From: CAUPWF01 sp964369775
GTDB taxonomy: Bacteria; Bacillota; Clostridia; Lachnospirales; Lachnospiraceae
Assembly (NCBI GenBank): GCA_964369775.1
Contig: CAYJHQ010000014.1
Span: 1 to 64,000 of the forward strand
Length of the DNA stretch: 64,000 nucleotides
Direction: 5' to 3'
Positions 1 through 8,397 of the stretch are shown here, piece by piece (the first letter of the stretch is position 1; every line of letters begins with the position of its first letter). Position numbers and translations under genes: made by a program. Below the pieces are notes generated by a model, which worked only from the letters and a program-made list of their open reading frames with translations, ran no database searches and was not told where the DNA came from.

Positions 1-1
1 G

Positions 2-1030
2 CGCGATAATTATAAATGGATTATGGAAGGAAGTGACAACTCTGTAGTTACCAATATAGCTACAGGCGTCGCATATATAGTCGTATTCAATTCAGACTCT
101 ATTCCTCCTATTATAGTTTGTGACAGCAGTGACGCTTCTCGTATCAAACAAGAACAAAACCCACTTAGCTTGAAAGTAGTTGAAAGCTCTTGGTATGAAG
201 ATATACATATCCATATCCAACGTATTTGTTCCAACTATTTTACTAACCCCACTTATTGCAGCGACATGCTATTATCCTATGCTTCATACGAAATAGATTC
301 CTTCGTGAATCTCAGAATGCAATTATCACAATTTGAAATCATTCGCTATCGCCAATTGGGACAAGACTGTGCCTCTATTGTTGAATCTGTGACAAAACAA
401 GCTGAGATTGGTATGAGTGAACGCATAATTGCCAATCTCATAAAGAAAGAGTGCCTAGATAAAAGAATCACTCCTGACTGTGTACTCATCGGAAGTGATG
501 AACGAATTTTAGACTATCGTCACCCTATGCCCACAGAAAAATCTTTTCAGAAAAGCCTTATGATTGTCCTAGGTGGTGAACGTGATGGATTAAATGTTAG
601 TCTTACACGAATGAGATACGATGGCGAAATTCCCGAAAAAGTTAATTCTATAATGGAATGTACACAATATGTTTTTGCAATGTCACAATTATTAATGCAA
701 AATACACCTTCTTATCAAGACTATTTTGGAGAATTGAAAAAAGTTTATGATTATGTCGGATATTCCGATGAGTGGAAAAAACATCATCAAGGTGGACCTA
801 CAGGTTATAGTTGCCGCGAGTTCATCGTTTCTGACAGTACCCTTGATTGTATCAAAAATAACCAAGCCTACGCATGGAACCCTACAATCAAAGGGACAAA
901 GTGCGAAGAGACTACTTTATTAATCAACAATCAAATCGAGATTCTTACCAAATCAGACACATGGCCACGAGTCCCTGTAAAAACACCTCTTGGCACTGTG
1001 GATGTCGCTTCTATTTATTGCAATCCGTAA
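2..1030 (+). CDS. M24-family (Xaa-Pro aminopeptidase-like) protein, 5' partial
   Basis: The frame is open to the left edge, so the gene begins outside the window. The first ATG (position 23) lies inside a conserved M24 N-terminal stretch and is not the start. The creatinase-like N-terminal half is followed by a pita-bread-type C-terminal half. The C-terminal HHQGGPTGY motif is characteristic of this M24 subgroup. The two aspartates expected as metal ligands are not visible: where M24 enzymes have VDxG and SDxTR, this protein has LGGE and VSLTR. It may therefore be a non-canonical or inactive member. It converges on the dehydrogenase at 1087-2106 across a shared hairpin, so it is not in the sugar operon. 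The fold is a confident call; peptidase activity is not. Confidence 0.75.
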   Translation, partial: RDNYKWIMEGSDNSVVTNIATGVAYIVVFNSDSIPPIIVCDSSDASRIKQEQNPLSLKVVESSWYEDIHIHIQRICSNYFTNPTYCSDMLLSYASYEIDSFVNLRMQLSQFEIIRYRQLGQDCASIVESVTKQAEIGMSERIIANLIKKECLDKRITPDCVLIGSDERILDYRHPMPTEKSFQKSLMIVLGGERDGLNVSLTRMRYDGEIPEKVNSIMECTQYVFAMSQLLMQNTPSYQDYFGELKKVYDYVGYSDEWKKHHQGGPTGYSCREFIVSDSTLDCIKNNQAYAWNPTIKGTKCEETTLLINNQIEILTKSDTWPRVPVKTPLGTVDVASIYCNP

Positions 1031-1031
1031 A

Positions 1032-1073
1032 AAAAAGAGAGAGAAGATAGCACTTTGCTTCTTTTCTCTCTTC
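1032..1073. terminator. Bidirectional stem-loop between convergent genes
   Basis: A purine-rich arm (AAAGAGAGAGAAG) pairs imperfectly with a downstream arm (CTTCTTTTCTCTCTT). A-rich and T-rich flanks lie on either side, between the converging M24-like gene and the zinc dehydrogenase. Confidence 0.6.
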
Positions 1074-1086
1074 TATATCGCAAGAA

Positions 1087-2106
1087 TTATGAAATTTCAA
1101 TCATAACCTTTCCTGCTCTTCTATATTCTGCATCAGTAAATACTTCTACGATATCATCTAACTTTACTATATTAGTGATGATACTTTCCACATCGATTCT
1201 TCCCGATTCAAGTACTTCTATTGCTCTGTCAAATGTATAAGGGTTGATAAAAGATGATGTGAGTTTAAGCTCTTTCTTAAAGATGTCATCTGGTTTTACA
1301 GGCATCTCATCGTCTGGGCTTGCCAGTCCAAAATACATTACTGTTGCCCCTTTTCCTGCAAACTCAATCGCTTGTGCTTGTGTTCTGATATTTCCTACGC
1401 ATTCGATAATAACATCCACATTATCACAATACTCATCTAATACTTTTTTCACGTCCTCTTCAATTGGATTAATCGCTTTACTCGCTCCTAGCTTTAATGC
1501 CAATGCTCTCTTTTCTTCTACTGGCTCCGAAAGAATCACTTTTCCAGCTCCTGCATAGATTGCTAATTGCAGCATAATGATTCCAATTGGGCCTCCACCC
1601 ATTACCAACACTGTATCTCCTGCTTTGATATTACATAGGTCTATTCCATGTAGACAACAAGCCATAGGCTCTGCCATCGCAGCTTCGATAAAACTCAAAC
1701 TCTCTGGAACTTTATAAACTACTTTTTCTCTCATAATTATATATTCGGCAAAGCCACCATCTTGTGTTGTTCCAATTCCAATATTATTTGTACAAAAATG
1801 CGCCATTCCTTTTTTACAGAAATAACATTCTCCACACATATCATTTGGGTCTCCACTAACTTTATCTCCTGGTTTTAGTGTAGTTACAGCTGCCCCCACT
1901 TCTGCTACAACTCCTGAAAATTCATGTCCTGGAATTAATGGTGGAGTTACTGCAAATGAGCCTCCATCTCCATTAAAAATGTGTATATCTGTTCCACAAA
2001 CACCACAATATTTTACTTGAATTTTAACTTCATTGTCCTTTAATGCTCTTACTGGAACCTCTTCTACTCGTAAATCCTCTTTCCCATGGTACACTGCTGC
2101 TTTCAT
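1087..2106 (-). CDS. Zinc-dependent medium-chain dehydrogenase (polyol/threonine dehydrogenase-like)
   Basis: An MDR-superfamily NAD(P)-dependent alcohol/polyol dehydrogenase of 339 residues, the usual length. Catalytic zinc residues appear in CGVCGTDIH and in the GHEFSGVV segment. The structural zinc lobe is CGECYFCKKGMAHFC, and the Rossmann motif is VMGGGPIG. AAAGGAGG sits at good distance before the ATG. The ROK regulator ends 27 bases upstream in the same direction, so the two are probably co-transcribed. A second ROK-dehydrogenase pair sits at the other end of the cluster. The likely role is oxidation or reduction of a sugar alcohol/ketose imported by the adjacent ABC system. The substrate cannot be told from sequence. 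Confidence 0.88.
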   Translation of the reverse strand: MKAAVYHGKEDLRVEEVPVRALKDNEVKIQVKYCGVCGTDIHIFNGDGGSFAVTPPLIPGHEFSGVVAEVGAAVTTLKPGDKVSGDPNDMCGECYFCKKGMAHFCTNNIGIGTTQDGGFAEYIIMREKVVYKVPESLSFIEAAMAEPMACCLHGIDLCNIKAGDTVLVMGGGPIGIIMLQLAIYAGAGKVILSEPVEEKRALALKLGASKAINPIEEDVKKVLDEYCDNVDVIIECVGNIRTQAQAIEFAGKGATVMYFGLASPDDEMPVKPDDIFKKELKLTSSFINPYTFDRAIEVLESGRIDVESIITNIVKLDDIVEVFTDAEYRRAGKVMIEIS

Positions 2107-2133
2107 AACTCGTCCTCCTTTATTACTAGATTT

Positions 2134-3270
2134 TTATATATACTTTACAAATTCATCTATATACGTATTTGCTGCTCCCGCTGCAGCTGCCTCAACTTTA
2201 TACTTACACGGCAACAAATAATCTCTCGCTTGATCTCCAAAGGTATTTCTTTTATCTACTTTTTCGCACAAATCATCAAAATATGGCGTAATGTAGGGTC
2301 CTATATGTCCTCCTAAGATAACCTTTCCATCAAAAAGAATACGTACATTATGTATTCCAAGTGATAGGTTTTCAAGATATTGCTCCCACAACTCTTTTGC
2401 CCTATTATCACCTTGTTCTAATAAGATAAAAAATTCTTCTAATACACCATCTGTATAATGTAATAGGGTTCCTGCCTTGCAAAGAGTATCGAAACAACCT
2501 TTTTTTCCACAGTAGCAAAGTTCTCCACCTTCTGGCACCAATGTCATATGGCCGATTTCTCCACCCTTATGTGCATCACCACGGTAGATTTCGTAATTGA
2601 TTATTATTGATCCTCCCACACTTCCACTCAAACTAATATAAAATGCATTCTTCACGCCTTTAGCGACTTTTCCTTCTGCATACCCTGCTGCATAAGAATC
2701 GTGTAACAATCGATTGGAATACGGAATATATTTTGTAATCTGCTCTTTAGTTTTTCCTGAAAACCCTAATGTCAGTCCATACCTAACCGTCTCTCCATCT
2801 TCTGATATCAGGCCTGGTACTGCTATACCAATCCCCAATAAATCATCTGTAGAAACACTATTTTCCGACTTTATACATTCAACAACTTCACCTATCTTTC
2901 GCAAATAAGCATCATCTTCAAGGTTAAACTTTATTCTTTCTTTTACTGCATAAATCACCTCTCCAGACAAATCAACTGCTACTCCATGAATATGATTGCC
3001 TGTTGTATATATTCCAATTGCTGTTTTAGCTGACTTCACATAGGAATAAGCTGTTGCATTACGTCCTCCTGTGTTGCTAATTTTTTTAGAAGTATCTATT
3101 AATTTTTTTTGCTTTAAATACTGTAAATTCTGAGTAACTGTAGGTAAACTGAGCTGTAGTCCTACTACAATATCTTGTTTTGATACGCTTTTTTCTTTTC
3201 TTATGTATTTATAAATCCTCTGCCTATTGTTAAGCTTTATCTCACTTGTGCTCAATCGCTTTTCTCTCAT
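2134..3270 (-). CDS. ROK-family transcriptional regulator
   Basis: A 378-residue protein with an N-terminal winged helix-turn-helix (about residues 12-65) and a C-terminal ROK sugar-kinase fold. The ROK zinc signature reads CYCGKKGCFD, with D in place of the usual E. The kinase phosphate-binding motif (DxGxT) is replaced by IYTTGN. The catalytic NDAN-type aspartate region reads HDSYAAG. These changes point to a sugar-sensing repressor rather than a kinase (XylR/NagC type). It lies directly upstream of a zinc dehydrogenase and downstream of the transporter-epimerase operon, which it probably regulates. The ribosome binding site is weak (GGTAGGT). Confidence 0.88.
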   Translation of the reverse strand: MREKRLSTSEIKLNNRQRIYKYIRKEKSVSKQDIVVGLQLSLPTVTQNLQYLKQKKLIDTSKKISNTGGRNATAYSYVKSAKTAIGIYTTGNHIHGVAVDLSGEVIYAVKERIKFNLEDDAYLRKIGEVVECIKSENSVSTDDLLGIGIAVPGLISEDGETVRYGLTLGFSGKTKEQITKYIPYSNRLLHDSYAAGYAEGKVAKGVKNAFYISLSGSVGGSIIINYEIYRGDAHKGGEIGHMTLVPEGGELCYCGKKGCFDTLCKAGTLLHYTDGVLEEFFILLEQGDNRAKELWEQYLENLSLGIHNVRILFDGKVILGGHIGPYITPYFDDLCEKVDKRNTFGDQARDYLLPCKYKVEAAAAGAANTYIDEFVKYI

Positions 3271-3382
3271 TTTTATTACCTACCATTTCTTACTTCACTC
3301 CGAAGTTCCTCACACTCATAGTAGTCTCTATCATTTCCAGTGTCAATATTTTAACGAAATAAATCTCTAAAAAATCTCTAAA

Positions 3383-3874
3383 CTAAAATTCAATTTCAAA
3401 TTGTTCTTCTTCTTTTAACGAAACCACTGTACAATCATTCATGTAAGTGCACTCCGGCAGAATAACAATCGCATGCAATACATCCTCTTTGCTAGGTAAT
3501 GGCGCCAAATGCCAGATTGCTGTATTTAACTTTACCATCGTTCCTTTAGGTACGATAAAGGCTTTTGTCAACTCTGTCTTTGGCACACCTCCCGTTGCTG
3601 GTGCTACGTGAATAATCATACTATCATTCATCGGTATGATTAATTCTGGAGTTGTTGTATGATATTCGACATCCGTGATTACCATTTTATCTGGTTTTTT
3701 TACTAATAATGGTGAAAATGCCATTCTCCCTGTACATGATTCCGTCATTCTATCTGGATAAAAACTATGTAGTTCACCTTGCAATGCGTATCCACTTGGA
3801 TTAAGCATATCATAATAGCTTCCGAAAGGCGCAAAGTTTTCTTTTGTTATTTTTTCCACTTTTATTATCTGCAT
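3383..3874 (-). CDS. Ureidoglycolate lyase (AllA)-like cupin-type protein
   Basis: A 163-residue protein resembling the ureidoglycolate lyase family. It has the early FAPFGSY segment and an HVAPATGGVP/KGTMVKLNTAIWHLAPLP core typical of this beta-barrel fold. AGAGG precedes the ATG, and the epimerase ends 13 bases upstream, so it belongs to the ABC/epimerase operon. No other allantoin or purine catabolism gene is present, so a role in ureidoglycolate breakdown is unlikely. I infer a role on an intermediate of the local sugar pathway, for example a lyase or isomerase step on a hydroxy-acid or sugar derivative. The activity is unknown. Confidence 0.65.
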   Translation of the reverse strand: MQIIKVEKITKENFAPFGSYYDMLNPSGYALQGELHSFYPDRMTESCTGRMAFSPLLVKKPDKMVITDVEYHTTTPELIIPMNDSMIIHVAPATGGVPKTELTKAFIVPKGTMVKLNTAIWHLAPLPSKEDVLHAIVILPECTYMNDCTVVSLKEEEQFEIEF

Positions 3875-3887
3875 CTTTAACCTCTTT

Positions 3888-4760
3888 CTATCGTTCCCAA
3901 TCCAACATATATCTTTGGAATTCTAAAGCTTGTTTCGCATCTTTGTCCAATTCTTCTTCACTTGCACCTTTGCTTATATCTCGCCATATCTTAATATCTG
4001 CTCCTACTTGTCCACCCATTTTAACAAATGGCTCCATAATGACATCACCACTGTATTGAATTTCACGAAGTGCATCTCCGATTTCTCTCCAAGGAGTACG
4101 CCCTTTTCCTGGAACCATCCGATTACATTCACCTGTATGAAGGTGCCCAAGGTGTTTTCCAGCATAGCGAATCGCATCTCCAATGCTAGTTTCTTCAATA
4201 TTCATGTGAAATGTATCTAACATTACTTTTACATTCTCTTCTCCAACTTCTTTTACAAAATTTACGCCTTCTTCTGAAGTATTTAGAATATGGCTTTCAA
4301 ATCGATTCAACACTTCCATACCTAATGTAATTCCATGGCTTGCTGCTATCGGTGCCAAAATTCGCATCCCTTCTACACTATATTTCCAATCCACTTCTTT
4401 ATTTGCTGTAGAGTAATCTACCGGCCAATACGAGTATAGTGCACCACCTAATTTTTTCATTTCTAGTGCTTCCATAACCTCGAATAATTTCTTATACCAA
4501 TTGAGCGCTTCTTCACGGATTTTACTGTCCGAGGAACCCATATTATGATTAAAAGTTGGTCCATATCCTGCCGTCAAACACATATTGTTGTCTTTCGCAC
4601 ATTTATGCAACTCTTTTATTTTTTGCTCTGTGTAATCCGGAAGTGGTGCTGCTCCAACTTCCAACACATCAAATCCTAATCTTGCTGTTTTTTCTACATA
4701 TTTTTTGTAATCTGCCGCCCACTGGTCTTCCCAGTACGCATAATAAATCCCATGTCTCAT
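3888..4760 (-). CDS. D-psicose/D-tagatose 3-epimerase family sugar epimerase
   Basis: A 290-residue TIM-barrel enzyme closely resembling characterised D-psicose (allulose) 3-epimerases along its length. It starts MRHGIYYAYW and carries GGALYSYWPVDY. All four metal ligands of the family are present: E149 (in GMEVLNRFE), D182 (in MLDTFHMN), H208 (in HLHTGECNR) and E243 (in VIMEPF). The enzyme is expected to interconvert unphosphorylated ketoses by C3 epimerisation with Mn2+/Co2+ (fructose-allulose, tagatose-sorbose or pentulose pairs). GAGGAG precedes the ATG. The gene is three bases downstream of the URO-D-like gene. The presence of two polyol dehydrogenases and an SDR suggests the ketose is made from, or reduced to, a polyol. 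Confidence 0.88.
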   Translation of the reverse strand: MRHGIYYAYWEDQWAADYKKYVEKTARLGFDVLEVGAAPLPDYTEQKIKELHKCAKDNNMCLTAGYGPTFNHNMGSSDSKIREEALNWYKKLFEVMEALEMKKLGGALYSYWPVDYSTANKEVDWKYSVEGMRILAPIAASHGITLGMEVLNRFESHILNTSEEGVNFVKEVGEENVKVMLDTFHMNIEETSIGDAIRYAGKHLGHLHTGECNRMVPGKGRTPWREIGDALREIQYSGDVIMEPFVKMGGQVGADIKIWRDISKGASEEELDKDAKQALEFQRYMLDWER

Positions 4761-4763
4761 CTG

Positions 4764-5750
4764 TTATTTCTCCTCACTTTTAAGGTAATTTCCATATTTC
4801 TTTATTTCATCATTCATTGCTTCCATTACACTCTTGTCATACTCTATATCATGGCTTGGTCTCGCAATATATCCTCCGTTTTTCGCCAATGCTTCAATAC
4901 AGTTTCTTACTTCTTTACGTACTTCATTTTCTGTCACATTTGAGCGCCCTAGTACGTGTTGACTATCTATTGCACCACAAAAACTCACTTTATCCCCATA
5001 CTCTTCCTTTAGCATCTTGTAGTTATTACAAGGTTGTACCGGATCAAATACATCCATCCCCATTTCTACTAAATCAGAAAATATATCTTCTATCTTCCCA
5101 CATGAATGTTGAAATACAATACCACCTTCTTCATGTATCGCATCATAGATTAGCTGTACAGCTGGTTTTATCAACTGTCTCCAACTATCTGGACTCATTA
5201 TTAGTTGATCTTGCACTCCCCAATCATCTCCATATCGAATCATGTCTGGTTTTACAACCTGAAAAAACTTTTTAATTACTCTTACATTATACTTGGCAAT
5301 ATCCATTGCTAAGTCTGCTACTTCTTCAGGATTTGTAATCGTATAAATCAATAGATTCTCCATTCCCAATAACAAGTACATCCTTTCAAATACACCGAAG
5401 TCTAGCGCTCCTGTAATCCAATGTTTTTCTCGATTAATCTCTGCTATATTAATTGGATTACGATTCCAAGATTCTTTTATCTCGCTCCAATCATAATCAT
5501 CTACTTCCGGAATTCGAATAACTTCTCTCCAATTTTCTATCTCTGAGATAATTGGTTCTTCATGCCCCGGATATGTTCCACCTTCTGCTTCTTCTCGATA
5601 ATCCCATAGTACTCCCCAATCATCCCGCCCCGCGCGTAAAGGACGTTCGATAATCGGATGCACTAAGAAAATCTCACTTTCCATACCACATGGCACCCAA
5701 TTAGGATTATCTCGCATAATGACTCTTCTAAGATTTTCTTTTTTTGTCAT
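4764..5750 (-). CDS. Uroporphyrinogen decarboxylase-fold (URO-D/methyltransferase family) protein
   Basis: A 328-residue TIM-barrel protein of the URO-D superfamily, with HSCGKIEDIF in the C-terminal half, like the metal-binding H-x-C of related corrinoid methyltransferases. Start chosen at MTKKENL (5750), preceded by AAGGAGA. The reading frame stays open to 5870, but that would overlap the permease gene and a hairpin. It is not a haem gene here: no other tetrapyrrole gene is present, and it sits between a sugar permease and a sugar epimerase. URO-D paralogues recur in carbohydrate loci of Clostridia without established function. I cannot assign the reaction. Confidence 0.72.
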   Translation of the reverse strand: MTKKENLRRVIMRDNPNWVPCGMESEIFLVHPIIERPLRAGRDDWGVLWDYREEAEGGTYPGHEEPIISEIENWREVIRIPEVDDYDWSEIKESWNRNPINIAEINREKHWITGALDFGVFERMYLLLGMENLLIYTITNPEEVADLAMDIAKYNVRVIKKFFQVVKPDMIRYGDDWGVQDQLIMSPDSWRQLIKPAVQLIYDAIHEEGGIVFQHSCGKIEDIFSDLVEMGMDVFDPVQPCNNYKMLKEEYGDKVSFCGAIDSQHVLGRSNVTENEVRKEVRNCIEALAKNGGYIARPSHDIEYDKSVMEAMNDEIKKYGNYLKSEEK

Positions 5751-5777
5751 CGCAGCAAATTTCTCCTTTATTTCAAA

Positions 5778-5814
5778 AATCCCCAGCAAATGCATAATGC
5801 TGTTACTGGAGATT
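5778..5814 (-). terminator. Intercistronic stem-loop with U-run after the permease gene
   Basis: On the transcribed strand AATCTCCAG pairs with CTGGGGATT (one G-U) and is followed by five U. It lies between the permease stop and the URO-D-like start. It could act as a partial terminator lowering expression of the downstream enzymes. Confidence 0.5.
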
Positions 5815-5823
5815 TTCGTTTTA

Positions 5824-6771
5824 TTAAGTTGCTTGTCTTTTCTTTTGTAAACAATCGAATCCAACTGCAAGTGCTAAGATAACACCCATTACTACGTCTT
5901 GTAGATAGATATCAATGTTCATAAGTACCATTCCATTTTGTAGTGCTCCGATAATAAATGTACCGGCTACTACTCCTGATATTTTACCAAATCCACCGTT
6001 TACTGAAACACCACCTAAAACTACACAAGTGATAACATCAAACTCAAAACCTAGACCTGCATTTGCAATACCTGAATTTGTACGAGATAGCATAACAATA
6101 CCTGCAAGTGCTGCAAATAATCCTGAAAGAGCAAATACTAAGTATTTTGTTCTTCCTACACGAATTCCCGAAAGCTTTGCCGCTTCTTTATTTCCTCCAA
6201 CAGCATAGAAATAACGACCAAAATATGTTTTATTTAAAATAAACGATCCTAGCGCAAAACATATTATCATAATAATTACTGGTACTGGAACTACACTTAC
6301 ATAACCTTGTCCAATAATTCTAAAATCTTCTGTAAATCCATTGATTGGAAGTCCTCCACTAATGATTAGCGCCAAACCTTGGAACGCTATCTGTGTAGAA
6401 AAAGTTGCAATCAAGGCCGGCATACCTAATGTCGAAATCATAAAACCATTTAACAATCCAATTAAAACACCAATTACTAAAGATACAAGAATTGCTAGCC
6501 ACATGTTCATATTCATATGTACCATAAAATATGCACAGACAATATTTACAAATGTAATAATCGAACCTATCGATAAGTCGATATCTCCTAATAAGATTAC
6601 AAATGTCATACCTATTGATGCAATACCAAACATAGATACTTGTCTTAATACTTGAAACAAGTTAGTTGCTGTCATAAATCTTGGGTTTGCAATGGAAAAA
6701 CCAACTACGAGAGCAAGAAGCACCACCCAAATCGCCTTGTCTTTTATCTGATTCTTTACTTTATCATTCAT
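5824..6771 (-). CDS. Ribose-type sugar ABC transporter permease
   Basis: A 315-residue polytopic membrane protein of the RbsC/BPD_transp_2 family, with about 8-10 hydrophobic segments. The family hallmark GMTFVILLGDIDLSIGSI lies near residues 55-75, and the cytoplasmic coupling region near GRYFYAVGGNKEAAKLSGI. It works with the double ATPase upstream and the binding lipoprotein to import a monosaccharide or polyol. GGGAGG precedes the ATG, and it starts 16 bases after the ATPase stop. The substrate specificity lies in the binding protein and cannot be read here. Confidence 0.92.
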   Translation of the reverse strand: MNDKVKNQIKDKAIWVVLLALVVGFSIANPRFMTATNLFQVLRQVSMFGIASIGMTFVILLGDIDLSIGSIITFVNIVCAYFMVHMNMNMWLAILVSLVIGVLIGLLNGFMISTLGMPALIATFSTQIAFQGLALIISGGLPINGFTEDFRIIGQGYVSVVPVPVIIMIICFALGSFILNKTYFGRYFYAVGGNKEAAKLSGIRVGRTKYLVFALSGLFAALAGIVMLSRTNSGIANAGLGFEFDVITCVVLGGVSVNGGFGKISGVVAGTFIIGALQNGMVLMNIDIYLQDVVMGVILALAVGFDCLQKKRQAT

Positions 6772-6787
6772 TCTTCTCTAAACCTCC

Positions 6788-8287
6788 CTACTTATTCCCA
6801 TTGGATGCGTATGCCATAATGGTTTCCTGTGCAAATTCATTTTTTGCTAATTCTCCAGTCATTTCACCTTCTGACAACACTATTATTCTATCTGACATTC
6901 CCATCAATTCTTCCATTTCAGAAGAAATCATAAGAATTGCCTTTCCTTCTTTTTCAACCAAATCGTTCATCAACTTGTAGATTTCATATTTCGCACCTAC
7001 ATCGATTCCTCTTGTTGGTTCGTCAAAGATAATCAACTCTGAATCAGCCGCAAGCCATCTTCCAAGGATTACCTTTTGCTGATTCCCTCCACTTAGGTTT
7101 TTAATCAACTGTTCTAAGTTCGGAGTTTTAATTGCCATGTTCTCTCTATACTTATTCGCAATTTCCATTTCCTTTTTAGAGTCAATCACACTAAGTGTAG
7201 AATTCCTTTGATAAATCGGCATATTAATATTGTTCTTAATTGATATTCCAAGCATTGCCCCATGTCGTTTACGATCTTCTGGGACCAATGCAATACCATA
7301 GTCTATCGCTTGTCTCGGCGTCTTTGGATGAATCTCTTGGCCTTTAAACTTCATAGTCCCTGATTTCTTTGGAACCACTCCAAATATCATCTCTGCAAGC
7401 TCAGTTCGACCTGCACCAACCAGTCCTCCAAGTCCTAAGATTTCTCCTTTATGAATCTTTAGAGACATATTATTGTTTCCATGTCCACAGACATTCTCCA
7501 ACTCCAATACAACCTCTTTCTTATCGACACAGTCACCTCTCGGAGGGTAAGTCTCTGTAAGTTCACGACCAACCATCAATTGAATCAATTCTTGTACATG
7601 ACTGTCTTTTGTAATCAGTGTTTTCACATATTCTCCATCACGTAATACTTCTATTCTGTCTGATAATCTGTAGATTTCATCCAATCTATGAGATATGTAT
7701 ATGATTGAAATTCCTTCTTTTCTAAGCCTTTCAACCACAAGGAACATACTCTCAACTTCTGCACTTGTAAGAGGTGCCGAAGGTTCGTCCATAATCAAAA
7801 TTTTTGCATTTTGTTGAATCGCCTTTGCAATTTCAACCATTTGTTGATAACCAACTGTCAAATCTTTCATCAAAGATTTTGGATTGATTTTTATTCTTAA
7901 TTGTTCAAAAGCTTTTTCTGCTTCTTTTTCCATGGCTCTTTTATCAACCACGATTCCTTTTTTAATCGGCCTTCCAAGAAATAAGTTCTCTGCTACCGAT
8001 AATTCCTTTACATTATTAAATTCTTGATAGATAATAGCAATTCCGTTCTCTGCTGCAAGTTGTGGAGTCATACTGCTGAATTCTTTTCCATTTACAATGA
8101 TTTTCCCTGATGTTGGAACAACTGCTCCTGAACAACACTTAATCAATGTAGATTTTCCTGCTCCGTTCTCGCCGATTAATGCTAGAATTTCTCCCTTTTT
8201 TAGCTCTAAAGTAACATCTTTCAATGCCACAACACCCGGGTATTCTTTTCTTATATGTTGTAACTGCAATACATATTCTTGGCTCAT
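6788..8287 (-). CDS. Sugar ABC transporter ATPase with two ABC domains (RbsA/MglA type)
   Basis: A 499-residue protein with two fused ABC domains. The first has Walker A GENGAGKST at residues 39-47 and Walker B ILIMDEPSAPL. The second has a degenerate Walker A (GGLVGAGRTE), then LSGGNQQK and LIIFDEPTRGID. This asymmetry is normal for the carbohydrate uptake transporter 2 family. It energises the adjacent permease. GGGGGAGG lies at ideal spacing before the ATG. A perfect hairpin separates it from the upstream binding-protein gene. Confidence 0.94.
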   Translation of the reverse strand: MSQEYVLQLQHIRKEYPGVVALKDVTLELKKGEILALIGENGAGKSTLIKCCSGAVVPTSGKIIVNGKEFSSMTPQLAAENGIAIIYQEFNNVKELSVAENLFLGRPIKKGIVVDKRAMEKEAEKAFEQLRIKINPKSLMKDLTVGYQQMVEIAKAIQQNAKILIMDEPSAPLTSAEVESMFLVVERLRKEGISIIYISHRLDEIYRLSDRIEVLRDGEYVKTLITKDSHVQELIQLMVGRELTETYPPRGDCVDKKEVVLELENVCGHGNNNMSLKIHKGEILGLGGLVGAGRTELAEMIFGVVPKKSGTMKFKGQEIHPKTPRQAIDYGIALVPEDRKRHGAMLGISIKNNINMPIYQRNSTLSVIDSKKEMEIANKYRENMAIKTPNLEQLIKNLSGGNQQKVILGRWLAADSELIIFDEPTRGIDVGAKYEIYKLMNDLVEKEGKAILMISSEMEELMGMSDRIIVLSEGEMTGELAKNEFAQETIMAYASNGNK

Positions 8288-8332
8288 AATTCCTCCCCCG
8301 TAAGTTATAGTGGTAACTCTCTTTTATTATGC

Positions 8333-8359
8333 GTAGAGGCGATGTAACATCGCCTCTAC
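8333..8359 (-). repeat. Perfect 12-bp hairpin between binding-protein and ATPase genes
   Basis: GTAGAGGCGATG and its exact complement are separated by three bases, with only a weak T-rich tract following on the transcribed strand. In binding-protein-dependent operons such a hairpin typically stabilises the upstream mRNA and attenuates the downstream one, giving excess binding protein. That role is inferred here. Confidence 0.7.
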
Positions 8360-8397
8360 CAAAAACTCATTATACAAAACTTATTTTCATAATTCTA

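Noticed and set aside
4817..5275. Plus-strand open frame of 152 codons
   Set aside because: Antisense to the URO-D-like gene, with low-complexity His/Leu/Ser composition and no ribosome binding site; a shadow of the real gene.
4764..5750. Haem biosynthesis gene hemE
   Set aside because: Sugar-operon context and absence of other tetrapyrrole genes; the URO-D fold includes many non-haem enzymes.
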